From Burkholderia diffusa (GTDB lineage: Bacteria; Pseudomonadota; Gammaproteobacteria; Burkholderiales; Burkholderiaceae), in assembly GCF_001718315.1 (NCBI RefSeq), contig NZ_CP013362.1, forward strand, positions 496,001 through 560,000: a stretch of DNA of 64,000 nucleotides, given 5' to 3'. Below the pieces are notes generated by a model that worked only from the letters and a program-made list of their open reading frames with translations, had not been told where the DNA came from and did no database searches. Both the position numbers and the translations under genes were made by a program. This document shows positions 52,508-60,816 of this stretch, piece by piece; position 1 is the first letter of the stretch, and each line of letters opens with the position of its first letter.

Positions 52508-52523
52508 GTACTAGATATAGTGT
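52508..52523 (+). promoter_or_regulatory. NrdR box 2
   Basis: GTACTAGATATAGTGT matches 13 of 16 positions of the NrdR consensus. It starts 31 bp after box 1, about three helical turns, and lies just downstream of the predicted transcription start. NrdR is expected to repress nrdAB when dATP is high. Confidence 0.8.
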
Positions 52524-52811
52524 GTGTCGCAGGGGAAACCCGAGCGGCGCCGGCCGGCGGGCAACGCCGGCGGACAGGGTTCTCAGGGCGGCGCGCCAGG
52601 CCGGGCGGTCCGGGCGTCGCGATCAAGCGCAGCGAACTTCGACGGGGCAGGGTACACATGACGAAGCACACGACCGGGACGGTTGTCGCGCATCGACCGA
52701 ACCGGCTTCCCCGACGCATCGCTCGCCTCTTACCGCTCGCGCACTCCATTGCGCAGCGTTCGTTTTAATCCGCGGTTCTCTCCGCACCATCCAACACCAG
52801 GAGCTTTGCAC

Positions 52812-55805
52812 ATGCAAACCACCGACAACGCGACGTCCCAGTACGAGAGCGCCTCGAGCCGTCCGCTCGGCGGGACCGAACAGGGCGCGCAGGCGCTCGC
52901 GCCGCAGGCCACGTTCGCCGACTACAAGGTGATCCGCCGTAACGGCAGCGTGGTGTCGTTCGAGCCTTCGAAGATCGCGATTGCGGTGACCAAGGCTTTC
53001 CTGGCCGTCAACGGCGGGCAGGGCGCGGCATCGGCGCGCGTGCGCGAACTCGTCGAGCAACTGACGCACAACGTCGTGCGCGCGCTCGTGCGCAGCCGTC
53101 CGAACGGCGGTACGTTCCACATCGAAGACATCCAGGACCAGGTCGAACTCGCGCTGATGCGCGGCGGCGAACACAACGTCGCGCGTGCGTACGTGCTGTA
53201 TCGCGAGAAGCGTCACCTCGAGCGTCAGCATGCGGGCGAGGAAGCAGCGGCCGCGGGCGGCGAGTCGAGCACCGGCATCAACGTCGTCGACAACGGCGTC
53301 ACGCGTCCGCTCGACCTGAATGCGCTGCGCGCGCTGATCGTGTCGGCGTGCGACGGCCTCGGCACCGCGGTTAACCCTGACCCGATCGTCGCGGAAACGG
53401 TGAAGAACCTGTACGACGGCGTGCCGATGAGCCAGGTCTACGACTCGGCGATCCTCGCAGCACGCACGATGATCGAAAAGGATCCGGCGTACAGCCAGGT
53501 CACGGCCCGCATCCTGTTGCACACGATCCGTCGCGAGATCCTCGGCGAGGAAGTGGTTCAGGCCGAGATGTCGGCCCGCTACGCCGAATACTTCCCGCAG
53601 TTCCTGAAGCGCGGCGTCGACGCCGGCCTGCTCGACGACAAGCTGCTGCAGTTCGACCTGAAGCGTCTGGGCGAAGCACTCGACGCGAACCGCGACCTGC
53701 AATTCGGCTACCTCGGCCTGCAGACGCTGTATGACCGCTACTTCCTGCACGTCGACGGCTCCCGCATCGAAATGCCGCAGGCGTTCTTCATGCGCGTCGC
53801 GATGGGCCTGTCGCTGAACGAGATCGACCGCGAAACGCGCGCGATCGAGTTCTACAACGTGCTGTCGAGCTTCGACTTCATGAGTTCGACGCCGACGCTG
53901 TTCAACTCGGGCACCCACCGCTCGCAGCTGTCGTCGTGCTACCTGACGACGGTCGCAGACGATCTCGACGGCATCTATGAAGCGCTGAAGGAAAACGCGC
54001 TGCTGTCGAAGTTCGCCGGCGGTCTCGGCAACGACTGGACCCGCGTGCGCGCACTCGGCTCGCATATCAAGGGCACGAACGGCAAGTCGCAAGGCGTGGT
54101 CCCGTTCCTGAAGGTCGTCAACGACACGGCCGTCGCGGTCAACCAGGGCGGCAAACGCAAGGGCGCGGTGTGCGCGTACCTGGAATCGTGGCACCTCGAC
54201 ATCGAGGAGTTCCTCGAGCTGCGCAAGAACACCGGCGACGACCGCCGCCGTACGCACGACATGAACACGGCGAACTGGATTCCCGACCTGTTCATGAAGC
54301 GCGTGATGGAGGGCGGTGACTGGACGTTGTTCTCGCCGTCGACCTGCCCGGACCTGCACGACAAGTTCGGCGCGGAGTTCGAGAAGGCTTACACGGCTTA
54401 CGAAGACAAGGTCGCGCGCGGCGAGATCAAGCTGTTCAAGAAGATCCCCGCGCAGCAACTCTGGCGCAAGATGCTCGGCATGCTGTTCGAAACCGGCCAT
54501 CCGTGGATCACGTTCAAGGATCCGTGCAACGTGCGCTCGCCGCAGCAGCATGTCGGCGTCGTCCACTCGTCGAACCTGTGCACGGAAATCACGCTGAACA
54601 CGAGCGACACCGAAATCGCGGTGTGCAACCTGGGCTCGGTGAACCTCGTCGCTCACCTGGTGAAGCAGGCCGACGGCAGCTACGCGCTCGACCACGACAA
54701 GCTGAAGCGCACGATCAGCGTCGCGATGCGCATGCTCGACAACGTGATCGACATCAACTACTACGCGGTGCCGAAGGCGCGTAACTCGAACCTGAAGCAC
54801 CGTCCGGTCGGCATGGGCATCATGGGCTTCCAGGACTGCCTGCATCTGCTGCGCACGCCGTACGCGTCGGAAGCGGCCGTCGAGTTCGCCGATCGTTCGA
54901 TGGAAGCGGTCTGCTACTACGCGTACTACGCGTCGACGGAACTGGCCGAGGAACGCGGCCGCTACTCGAGCTACCGCGGCTCGCTGTGGGATCGCGGCAT
55001 CCTCCCGCAGGACACGCTGAAGCTGCTGACGGAAGCGCGCGGTGGCTACGTCGAGGTCGACACGTCCGAGTCGCTCGACTGGACGACGCTGCGTTCGCGG
55101 ATCGCCGCGCACGGCATGCGCAACTCGAACTGCGTCGCGATCGCGCCGACGGCGACGATCTCGAACATCATCGGCGTGTCGGCATGCATCGAGCCGACCT
55201 TCCAGAACCTGTACGTGAAGTCGAACCTCTCGGGCGAATTCACGGTGGTCAACGAGTACCTCGTTCGCGACCTGAAGGAACGCGGCCTGTGGGACGAAGT
55301 GATGGTCGCCGACCTGAAGTACTTCGACGGCATGCTGTCGCGCATCGACCGCATCCCGGCCGACCTGCGCGCGATCTACGCGACCGCGTTCGAAGTCGAC
55401 CCGACGTGGCTGGTCGAAGCGGCGTCGCGTCGTCAGAAGTGGATCGACCAGGCGCAGTCGCTGAACATCTACATGGGCGGCGCGTCGGGCAAGAAGCTCG
55501 ACGAGGTCTACAAGCTCGCATGGCTGCGCGGTCTGAAGACGACCTACTACCTCCGCACGATGGCGGCGACGCACGTCGAGAAGTCGACGGTCGCACACGG
55601 CGCGCTGAACGCAGTGCCGACGGGCGGCTCGAGCAGCGGCGGCGCGCAAGGCGCGGCAGGCGGCTTCGGTGCGGCAGGCGGCGCAGCGTCGTCGTCGGGT
55701 GCACTCGACGCAGCACCGGCACTCGCGCCGGTCGAAGCAGACGGTCCGGTGTGCACGATGCGTCCGGGCGATCCGGGCTTCGACGAGTGCGAAGCCTGCC
55801 AGTAA
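52812..55805 (+). CDS. nrdA: Ribonucleoside-diphosphate reductase alpha subunit (class Ia)
   Basis: 997-residue large subunit that reduces NDPs to dNDPs. An N-terminal ATP-cone (residues about 37-135, KVIRRNGSVVSFEPSKIAIA) senses ATP/dATP. Catalytic residues are the Cys in SSCYLTT, NLCTEI (Asn, Cys, Glu) and CNLGSVNL. The C-terminal redox pair is in FDECEACQ, carried on a long flexible Gly/Ala/Ser linker (about residues 935-975). The ATG at 52812 follows CCAGGAG; an in-frame extension of 43 codons into the leader is rejected. The beta subunit gene follows after 363 bases. Confidence 0.97.
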   Translation: MQTTDNATSQYESASSRPLGGTEQGAQALAPQATFADYKVIRRNGSVVSFEPSKIAIAVTKAFLAVNGGQGAASARVRELVEQLTHNVVRALVRSRPNGGTFHIEDIQDQVELALMRGGEHNVARAYVLYREKRHLERQHAGEEAAAAGGESSTGINVVDNGVTRPLDLNALRALIVSACDGLGTAVNPDPIVAETVKNLYDGVPMSQVYDSAILAARTMIEKDPAYSQVTARILLHTIRREILGEEVVQAEMSARYAEYFPQFLKRGVDAGLLDDKLLQFDLKRLGEALDANRDLQFGYLGLQTLYDRYFLHVDGSRIEMPQAFFMRVAMGLSLNEIDRETRAIEFYNVLSSFDFMSSTPTLFNSGTHRSQLSSCYLTTVADDLDGIYEALKENALLSKFAGGLGNDWTRVRALGSHIKGTNGKSQGVVPFLKVVNDTAVAVNQGGKRKGAVCAYLESWHLDIEEFLELRKNTGDDRRRTHDMNTANWIPDLFMKRVMEGGDWTLFSPSTCPDLHDKFGAEFEKAYTAYEDKVARGEIKLFKKIPAQQLWRKMLGMLFETGHPWITFKDPCNVRSPQQHVGVVHSSNLCTEITLNTSDTEIAVCNLGSVNLVAHLVKQADGSYALDHDKLKRTISVAMRMLDNVIDINYYAVPKARNSNLKHRPVGMGIMGFQDCLHLLRTPYASEAAVEFADRSMEAVCYYAYYASTELAEERGRYSSYRGSLWDRGILPQDTLKLLTEARGGYVEVDTSESLDWTTLRSRIAAHGMRNSNCVAIAPTATISNIIGVSACIEPTFQNLYVKSNLSGEFTVVNEYLVRDLKERGLWDEVMVADLKYFDGMLSRIDRIPADLRAIYATAFEVDPTWLVEAASRRQKWIDQAQSLNIYMGGASGKKLDEVYKLAWLRGLKTTYYLRTMAATHVEKSTVAHGALNAVPTGGSSSGGAQGAAGGFGAAGGAASSSGALDAAPALAPVEADGPVCTMRPGDPGFDECEACQ

Positions 55806-56168
55806 CGCGGCGCGCATGACCGGAAGAAGGTTCGGGCGGCGCGCACGGCAACCGATCGAGGTTGAAGTGTGCGCCGCTCTCTACTAAAAAAATGATAAGG
55901 AATCTGTAACGCGGCACTTGCGTTGCAGGCAGTGACAAGCGATCGAAACATCCCCGACGACGTCGCGTTTCGATCAGCGTTCGATGCGTCGAGCGCACCT
56001 CGCGATACATGCGTGACACGCGTCGCGCTCTGCATGAACGACGATGCGTTGCTCAAAGTGTTGTATCGAGGTCGCAACGCGAATCGAAAAAAGGATTTTT
56101 CGTGAGCGAACCCTTTTATCGCTCAGGAAAAGATGGTACAAACCGTTCTAAATTGATGGTGAGAATTT
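55806..56168 (+). other. nrdA-nrdB intergenic region
   Basis: About 363 bases, unusually long for this pair. Near its end a perfect inverted repeat TGAGCGA-ACCCTTTTA-TCGCTCA lies at 56103-56125, 44 bases before nrdB. I find no second NrdR box pair and no recognisable gene. A separate nrdB promoter is possible. Confidence 0.5.
56103..56125. repeat. Perfect 7-bp inverted repeat upstream of nrdB
   Basis: TGAGCGA (56103-56109), 9-base spacer, TCGCTCA (56119-56125). The dyad centre-to-centre distance of 16 bases suits either a dimeric regulator or an mRNA hairpin. It is not followed by Ts. Confidence 0.6.
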
Positions 56169-57380
56169 ATGCTCAACTGGGATGACGAGAAGACTGCCGT
56201 AACCCCCGCGAGCGGAGCGCAGCAAAACACGATGCGCACCTCCGCAGGGATGGCTGTCGGACTGCAGGCTGCAACGCCTGCCGCCCATCAGGTCCGCGAC
56301 ATTTTCGAAGGCGATCTTGCGGTGCCGCCGCAAGCATCGGCTGTTCCCGCTGGCGCTTCCGAAGCGCGGGTCAATGTCGCCGACAAGCGCATCATCAACG
56401 GCCAGACTGACGTCAATCAGCTGGTGCCGTTCAAGTACAAGTGGGCGTGGGAAAAGTATCTGGCGGGTTGCGCGAACCACTGGATGCCGCAGGAAATCAA
56501 CATGTCCCGCGACATCGCACTGTGGAAGGACCCGAACGGTCTCACCGAGGACGAGCGCCGCATCGTGAAGCGCAACCTCGGCTTCTTCGTGACCGCCGAC
56601 TCGCTCGCCGCGAACAACATCGTGCTCGGCACGTATCGCCACATCACGGCGCCCGAATGCCGGCAGTTCCTGCTGCGCCAGGCGTTCGAGGAAGCGATCC
56701 ACACGCACGCGTATCAATACATTGTCGAATCGCTCGGTCTCGACGAAGGCGAGATCTTCAACGCGTACCACGAGGTACCGTCGATCCGTGCGAAGGACGA
56801 ATTCCTGATCCCGTTCATTCATACGCTGACGGACCCGGCCTTCAAGACGGGCACGCTCGAAGCGGATCAGAAGCTGCTGAAGTCGCTGATCGTGTTCGCC
56901 TGCATCATGGAAGGCCTGTTCTTCTATGTCGGCTTCACGCAGATCCTCGCACTCGGCCGCCAGAACAAGATGACGGGTGCTGCAGAGCAATATCAGTACA
57001 TCCTGCGTGACGAGTCGATGCACTGCAATTTCGGCATCGACCTGATCAACCAGATCAAGCTCGAGAACCCGCATCTCTGGACCGCGGAATTCCGCGCCGA
57101 GATCCGCGAGCTGTTCAAGCAGGCTGTCGAACTCGAATACCGCTACGCCGAGGACACGATGCCGCGCGGCGTGCTGGGGCTGAACGCGTCGATGTTCAAG
57201 AGCTATCTGCGCTTCATCAGCAACCGCCGTTGCCAGCAGATCGGCCTCGATCCGCTGTTCCCGAACGAGGAAAACCCGTTCCCGTGGATGAGCGAGATGA
57301 TCGACCTGAAGAAGGAACGCAACTTCTTCGAGACGCGTGTGATCGAGTATCAGACGGGCGGTGCGCTGTCCTGGGAATAA
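56169..57380 (+). CDS. nrdB: Ribonucleoside-diphosphate reductase beta subunit (class Ia)
   Basis: 403-residue radical-generating subunit. Di-iron ligands fall in E175-x2-H178 (EEAIHTHAY) and in [12 protein letters not shown] and [13 protein letters not shown]182, four residues after H178, is at the position of the E. coli radical Tyr122. The C-terminal end [13 protein letters not shown] is the tail that docks on NrdA. The N-terminal 60 residues are variable. The start at 56169 has only a weak ribosome site. No clear terminator follows. Confidence 0.96.
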   Translation: MLNWDDEKTAVTPASGAQQNTMRTSAGMAVGLQAATPAAHQVRDIFEGDLAVPPQASAVPAGASEARVNVADKRIINGQTDVNQLVPFKYKWAWEKYLAGCANHWMPQEINMSRDIALWKDPNGLTEDERRIVKRNLGFFVTADSLAANNIVLGTYRHITAPECRQFLLRQAFEEAIHTHAYQYIVESLGLDEGEIFNAYHEVPSIRAKDEFLIPFIHTLTDPAFKTGTLEADQKLLKSLIVFACIMEGLFFYVGFTQILALGRQNKMTGAAEQYQYILRDESMHCNFGIDLINQIKLENPHLWTAEFRAEIRELFKQAVELEYRYAEDTMPRGVLGLNASMFKSYLRFISNRRCQQIGLDPLFPNEENPFPWMSEMIDLKKERNFFETRVIEYQTGGALSWE

Positions 57381-57817
57381 CCCGCAGCAGCGAACCCGTC
57401 ACATGATGGAGCAGCCGGCGGCCTCTCGGCCCCGGCCCAAGGTTTAGGAGCAAGAACGCCTGATGCAAAGCATGCCCGGTGCCTTAACGGCCCAACGACA
57501 TGATCGGCACTTTGCGAACCCTTCAGTGGGATGGGCAAACTTCCCTCCGGAAAAAGCGGGCAGCCGTGTGGCCGTCCGCTTGATCAAGCGATTAGGGGTG
57601 GCGGCGCGAGGTGCGCCGGCTACCGACTTGATTTGGCGCGCGAGGCCATGGGGTCACGCGCGCCATACCGTATTCATTAGCGTAAGCGCGTGGTATCCGC
57701 GTACGCCGATGAATAGCCCGCTTCGAAGCGCACGTCCTGAACAGCGTCCGCGGGAAGCGGGTTTTGACGAAGGGTGTAGTTTGAACTGACTCTCATCTGA
57801 ACCTGAAGGAGAACAAC
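57381..57817 (+). other. Intergenic region between nrdB and the histone H1-like gene
   Basis: About 437 bases. Visible elements are an imperfect 10-bp hairpin, GCGGGCAGCC-GTGT-GGCCGTCCGC, at 57556-57579 and a perfect 14-base palindrome, CGCTTGATCAAGCG, at 57577-57590 that overlaps it. Open frames up to 108 codons (57463-57789) resemble no family I know. A small RNA or regulatory leader is possible. Confidence 0.45.
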
Positions 57818-58501
57818 ATGGCTACTGCCAAGAAAAAACCGGCTGCTAAGAAGGTCGCTGCCAAGAAGACCGTTGCGAAGAAGGCTGCTGCTCCGGCGAA
57901 GAAGGCCGCTGCAGTGAAGAAGGTTGCTGCGAAGAAGGTCGCGGTGAAGAAGGTTGCCGCGAAGAAGGCAGCACCGGCGAAGAAGGCCGCTGCGAAGAAG
58001 GTCGCGGCAAAGAAGGTCGCAACGAAGAAGGTTGCAGCCAAGAAGGTCGCTGCTAAGAAAGTCGCGGTGAAGAAGGTTGCCGCGAAGAAGGCAGCACCGG
58101 CGAAGAAGGCCGCTGCGAAGAAGGTTGCAGCCAAGAAGGTCGCAGTGAAGAAGGTTGCTGCGAAGAAGGCAGCACCGGCGAAGAAGGCTGCTGCGAAGAA
58201 GGCCGCGCCGGCGAAGAAGGCTGCTGCCAAGAAGGCTGCGCCTGCGAAGAAGGCTGCTGCGAAGAAGGCGGCTCCTGCCAAGAAGGCTGCGCCTGCGAAG
58301 AAGGCTGCTGCTGCACCGAAGGCTGCCGCACCGAAGGCCGCCGCACCGGCGAAGAAGGCTGCTGCTCCGAAGAAGGCCGTCGTGAAGAAGGCTGCACCGG
58401 CAACCACCGCGTCGACCGCATCGGTTGCGCCGGCATCGGGCGTGAAGACCGCGCTCAACCCGGCAGCGGCATGGCCGTTCCCGACCGGCAGCCGTCCGTA
58501 A
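57818..58501 (+). CDS. Histone H1-like DNA-binding protein, Lys/Ala-rich repeats
   Basis: 227-residue, extremely basic low-complexity protein similar to eukaryotic H1 tails, bacterial HC2 and AlgP. From residue 5 to about 190 it is made almost wholly of AAKKV, KKAAPAK and AAKKA units. The N-terminal half favours KKVAAKK and the C-terminal half PAKKAA; the last 35 residues (TASTASVAPASGVKT and on) are not repeated. It probably condenses or bridges DNA non-specifically; this is inference from composition. The gene has nearly identical DNA repeats (see 57938-58125). The ribosome site GAAGGAGAA is excellent and a terminator follows. Confidence 0.88.
   Translation: MATAKKKPAAKKVAAKKTVAKKAAAPAKKAAAVKKVAAKKVAVKKVAAKKAAPAKKAAAKKVAAKKVATKKVAAKKVAAKKVAVKKVAAKKAAPAKKAAAKKVAAKKVAVKKVAAKKAAPAKKAAAKKAAPAKKAAAKKAAPAKKAAAKKAAPAKKAAPAKKAAAAPKAAAPKAAAPAKKAAAPKKAVVKKAAPATTASTASVAPASGVKTALNPAAAWPFPTGSRP
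57938..58205 (+). repeat. In-frame tandem-like repeats in the histone H1-like gene
   Basis: A 65-base segment at 57938-58002 is repeated without mismatch at 58061-58125 (123 bases or 41 codons apart) and again with a few changes from 58139 (78 bases or 26 codons later). Both offsets keep the reading frame. Such repeats favour slippage or recombination and length variation between strains. Confidence 0.85.
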
Positions 58502-58570
58502 TCGCGGCTGACCCGTACCACCCGGACACTCACGCGGTGTCCGTGGGTTGAGTAGCGCTACTCAATCGGT

Positions 58571-58604
58571 CCCGCCATCTGGTTCAGGTGGCGGGATTTT
58601 TTTC
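58571..58604 (+). terminator. Intrinsic terminator of the histone H1-like gene
   Basis: CCCGCCATCT (58571-58580), 5-base loop and AGGTGGCGGG (58586-58595), 10 bp with one wobble, followed by A and seven Ts. It lies 70 bases after the stop. Confidence 0.9.
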
Positions 58605-58645
58605 GTCCGCATTCATGGATGAGTCGACCGGTTGCCGGACACGGA

Positions 58646-58683
58646 CGAAAAAAAACGCATGTGCAGCTTCGCACATGCGTTCG
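58646..58683 (-). terminator. Intrinsic terminator of the SlyB-like gene
   Basis: On the minus strand, an 11-bp perfect stem AACGCATGTGC with GCACATGCGTT over a 6-base loop, followed by a run of Ts. It lies 35 bases after the lipoprotein stop. Confidence 0.92.
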
Positions 58684-58716
58684 ACCGCGGCTTGCGCCGC
58701 GTGCTGAGGATGCTCG

Positions 58717-59190
58717 TTAGTGCGTGACGCGCGTGACGCCGCCGCTCGAGAGCAGTCGCACACGTTCGCCGGCGCGGAACATTTCGCCGCTCGCCGCTTG
58801 TGTGATCGAGCGCAGGTCGCCGTTGTCGAGGCGCACGGTGATTTCGACACCGTTCGCCGTGCTGAGGTTTTCGCCGACCGCGTTGCCCGCGACCGCGCCG
58901 ACGAGACCGCCCGCGATGGCCGTCAGGATCGATCCCTTGCCGCCGCCGATCGCGCTGCCCGCGACCGCGCCGAGGGCACCGCCACCGAGCGTGCCGATCG
59001 CGCTGCCGCCGCCGTCGGACTGGATGCGCACGGCACGGACGCTTTCGACCGTGCCCATGCGGACGGTTTGTTCGCGCTGCGCCTGGCCGACGCTATAGAC
59101 ATCTGCCGAGCCCGGCGCCGTGAAGCAGCCCGCGAGCGTCAGCGTGGCCGTCAGCATCGCGGCGAGCGTGAGGGTTTTCTTGGTCAACAT
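58717..59190 (-). CDS. Outer-membrane lipoprotein, SlyB/Pcp type with glycine zipper
   Basis: 157-residue lipoprotein. The signal peptide ends in the lipobox LAGC with C22. A glycine-zipper 2TM domain spans about residues 64-107 (GGGALGAVAGSAIGGGKG, IAGGLVGAVAGNAVGE), followed by a short beta domain (GVEITVRLDNGDLRSITQ). SlyB-like proteins sit in the outer membrane; in enterics SlyB stabilises outer-membrane proteins under stress and belongs to the PhoPQ regulon, which is not shown here. A GGGAG ribosome site precedes the ATG. A terminator follows. Confidence 0.87.
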   Translation of the reverse strand: MLTKKTLTLAAMLTATLTLAGCFTAPGSADVYSVGQAQREQTVRMGTVESVRAVRIQSDGGGSAIGTLGGGALGAVAGSAIGGGKGSILTAIAGGLVGAVAGNAVGENLSTANGVEITVRLDNGDLRSITQAASGEMFRAGERVRLLSSGGVTRVTH

Positions 59191-59209
59191 TTTTGCTCTC
59201 CCACAATAT

Positions 59210-60148
59210 TCATTTGAGACTGTACCCGAAGGCAGCCTCGAAACGCGCGTCGATTTCGGCGCGCGTCAGTGCATAAGTTTGAGGCCCCTGGTGGGCGATC
59301 TTGATCGAGCCCATCAGGCTCGCGAGGCGGCCCGTGGTTGCCCAGTCGAGGCCGTTCTCGATGCCGTACAGCAGGCCGCCCCGGAAGGCGTCGCCGCAGC
59401 CGGTCGGATCGACGACACGCTCGGCTTGGACGGCCGGAATCTGTTCTTCGCCGTTTTTGTGAAGAATGGTGGCGCCGTGCTCGCCGCGCGTGATGATCAA
59501 CGCTTGAACCCGGCTGGCGATTTCCTGTTCGGACCAGCCCGTCCTGTCGCTGACGAGCTTGCCCTCGTAGTCGTTGACCGCGACGAAGGTCGCGAGTTCA
59601 ATGATGCGGCGCAGCGTCGCACCATCGAACAGCGGCAGGCCCTGGCCCGGATCGAAGATGAACGGAATGCCGGCTTTCGCGAATTGCTCGGCGTGCTGGA
59701 CCATCCCGTCGAAGCCGTCCGGCGCGACGATGCCAAGCTTCACGCCCGACACTTCGTCGGCGCGGTTCAGGTGCGACTGCATCATCGCGCCCGGGTGGAA
59801 TGCGGTGATCTGGTTGTTCTCGAGATCGGTCGTGATCATCGCCTGTGCGGTGTGCGTTTCGGGCACCACGCGCACGCTGGCCCTGGACAGGCCGAGGCTG
59901 TCGAGACGCTCGAGATAGCGATCGGCGTCGTTCGCGCCGACCGTCGCCATGATGCGCGCGTCGCCGCCGAGCATGTGCAGCGCGTAAGCGATGTTCCCCG
60001 CGCAACCGCCGAATTCGCGACGCATCGTCGGCACGAGGAAGCTCACGTTCAGAAGGTGAACCTGGTCGGGCAGGATGTGCTCGCGAAACCGGCCTTCGAA
60101 GGTCATGATGTTGTCGTAGGCGAGCGAGCCGCAAATCAGCGTAGTCAA
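59210..60148 (-). CDS. PfkB-family carbohydrate/nucleoside kinase
   Basis: 312-residue ribokinase-fold kinase. The N-terminal PfkB signature region is REFGGCAGNIAYALHMLGG near residue 44. The C-terminal signature with the catalytic base is VDPTGCGDAFRGGLLYG near residue 247. Relatives are often annotated as adenosine kinase, but the substrate cannot be decided. The start is taken as TTG at 60148 (protein MTTLICGSLAYDN), with an AGGAACG ribosome site 7 bases upstream; a second TTG at 60172 is less likely. It follows tpx after about 95 bases. Confidence 0.85.
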   Translation of the reverse strand: MTTLICGSLAYDNIMTFEGRFREHILPDQVHLLNVSFLVPTMRREFGGCAGNIAYALHMLGGDARIMATVGANDADRYLERLDSLGLSRASVRVVPETHTAQAMITTDLENNQITAFHPGAMMQSHLNRADEVSGVKLGIVAPDGFDGMVQHAEQFAKAGIPFIFDPGQGLPLFDGATLRRIIELATFVAVNDYEGKLVSDRTGWSEQEIASRVQALIITRGEHGATILHKNGEEQIPAVQAERVVDPTGCGDAFRGGLLYGIENGLDWATTGRLASLMGSIKIAHQGPQTYALTRAEIDARFEAAFGYSLK

Positions 60149-60242
60149 GGCGTGCGTTCCTGTAGAGAGCAAAAAGAAGCGGCCGCCCGGCCGGTGCGCC
60201 GAGGCCGACGGGCCTCGCGCCGCAACGTCGGGCGGCAGCGGG

Positions 60243-60746
60243 TTACTTCAGTGCGGCGAGCGCTGCGTCGTAGTTCGGCTCGTCCTTGATCTCGCTGACG
60301 AGTTCCGCGTGAATCACCTTGTCCTGTGCGTCGAGCACCACGACCGCGCGGGCCGTCAGGCCGTTCAGCGGGCCGCTCGTCACGTCGACGCCGTACGCGT
60401 TCGCGAATGCGCGGGCGCCGCGGAACGTCGAAGCCGTCACGACATTCGCGAGGCCTTCCGTCGTGCAGAAGCGCGTGGCGGCGAACGGCAGGTCGCCGGA
60501 TACGACGATCACGACCGTGTTGTCGAGCGACGACGCGGCTTCGTTGAACTTGCGGGTCGACGTCGCGCAGGTCGGCGTGTCGAGGCTCGGGACGATGTTC
60601 AGCACCTTGCGCTTGCCGGCGAAGCTGGCGAGCGACAGATCGGCGAGGTCCTTGCCGACCAGCTTGAAGTCGGGGGCTTGCGAGCCGACGGCCGGGAACG
60701 TGCCGGCGAGATCGATCGGGTTGCCACCCAGCGTAACTTTGCTCAT
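60243..60746 (-). CDS. tpx: Thiol peroxidase Tpx
   Basis: 167-residue atypical 2-Cys peroxiredoxin, active on lipid hydroperoxides with thioredoxin. The peroxidatic cysteine is C60 ([15 protein letters not shown]) and the resolving one is C94 ([11 protein letters not shown]), matching E. coli C61 and C95. The N-terminus [18 protein letters not shown] is canonical. In the preceding gap two GC-rich palindromes occupy 60764-60809. A second peroxiredoxin is encoded at 25043. Confidence 0.96.
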   Translation of the reverse strand: MSKVTLGGNPIDLAGTFPAVGSQAPDFKLVGKDLADLSLASFAGKRKVLNIVPSLDTPTCATSTRKFNEAASSLDNTVVIVVSGDLPFAATRFCTTEGLANVVTASTFRGARAFANAYGVDVTSGPLNGLTARAVVVLDAQDKVIHAELVSEIKDEPNYDAALAALK

Positions 60747-60763
60747 GTTCGTGCTCCGAAATA

Positions 60764-60809
60764 GCGCGCCGCAGCGGCGCGCGGGTTGAGACGGCGCGCA
60801 TGCGCGCCG
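60764..60809. repeat. Two adjacent GC palindromes between the DUF3426 gene and tpx
   Basis: GCGCGCCGC-A-GCGGCGCGC at 60764-60782 and the perfect 18-base palindrome CGGCGCGCATGCGCGCCG at 60792-60809. Neither is followed by a T-run. They lie within the 70 bases before the tpx start. Confidence 0.7.
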
Positions 60810-60816
60810 CGGGGCG

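Larger units (their letters stand above)
52360..52811 (+). other. Long nrdA upstream region
   Basis: About 450 bases holding the nrdA promoter and two NrdR-type boxes, then a leader of about 320 bases. The leader is GC-rich with several potential hairpins and a 37-codon open frame at 52658-52768 starting MTKHTTG, whose status is unclear. I looked for a cobalamin riboswitch core and did not find one. Confidence 0.5.

Noticed and set aside
52360..52811. Cobalamin riboswitch or other known riboswitch before nrdA
   Set aside because: I looked for the B12-box core and related motifs and found none; only NrdR-type boxes and unspecific GC hairpins are present.
52623..55817. 1064-codon open frame antisense to nrdA
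   Set aside because: Low-complexity Arg/Val/Ala-rich translation, an exact mirror of a well-conserved gene, and no ribosome site.
57818..58501. Repeated DNA that could be mistaken for a CRISPR array or satellite
   Set aside because: The repeats are in frame, of uneven spacing, have no unique spacers and encode AAKK/PAKK units.
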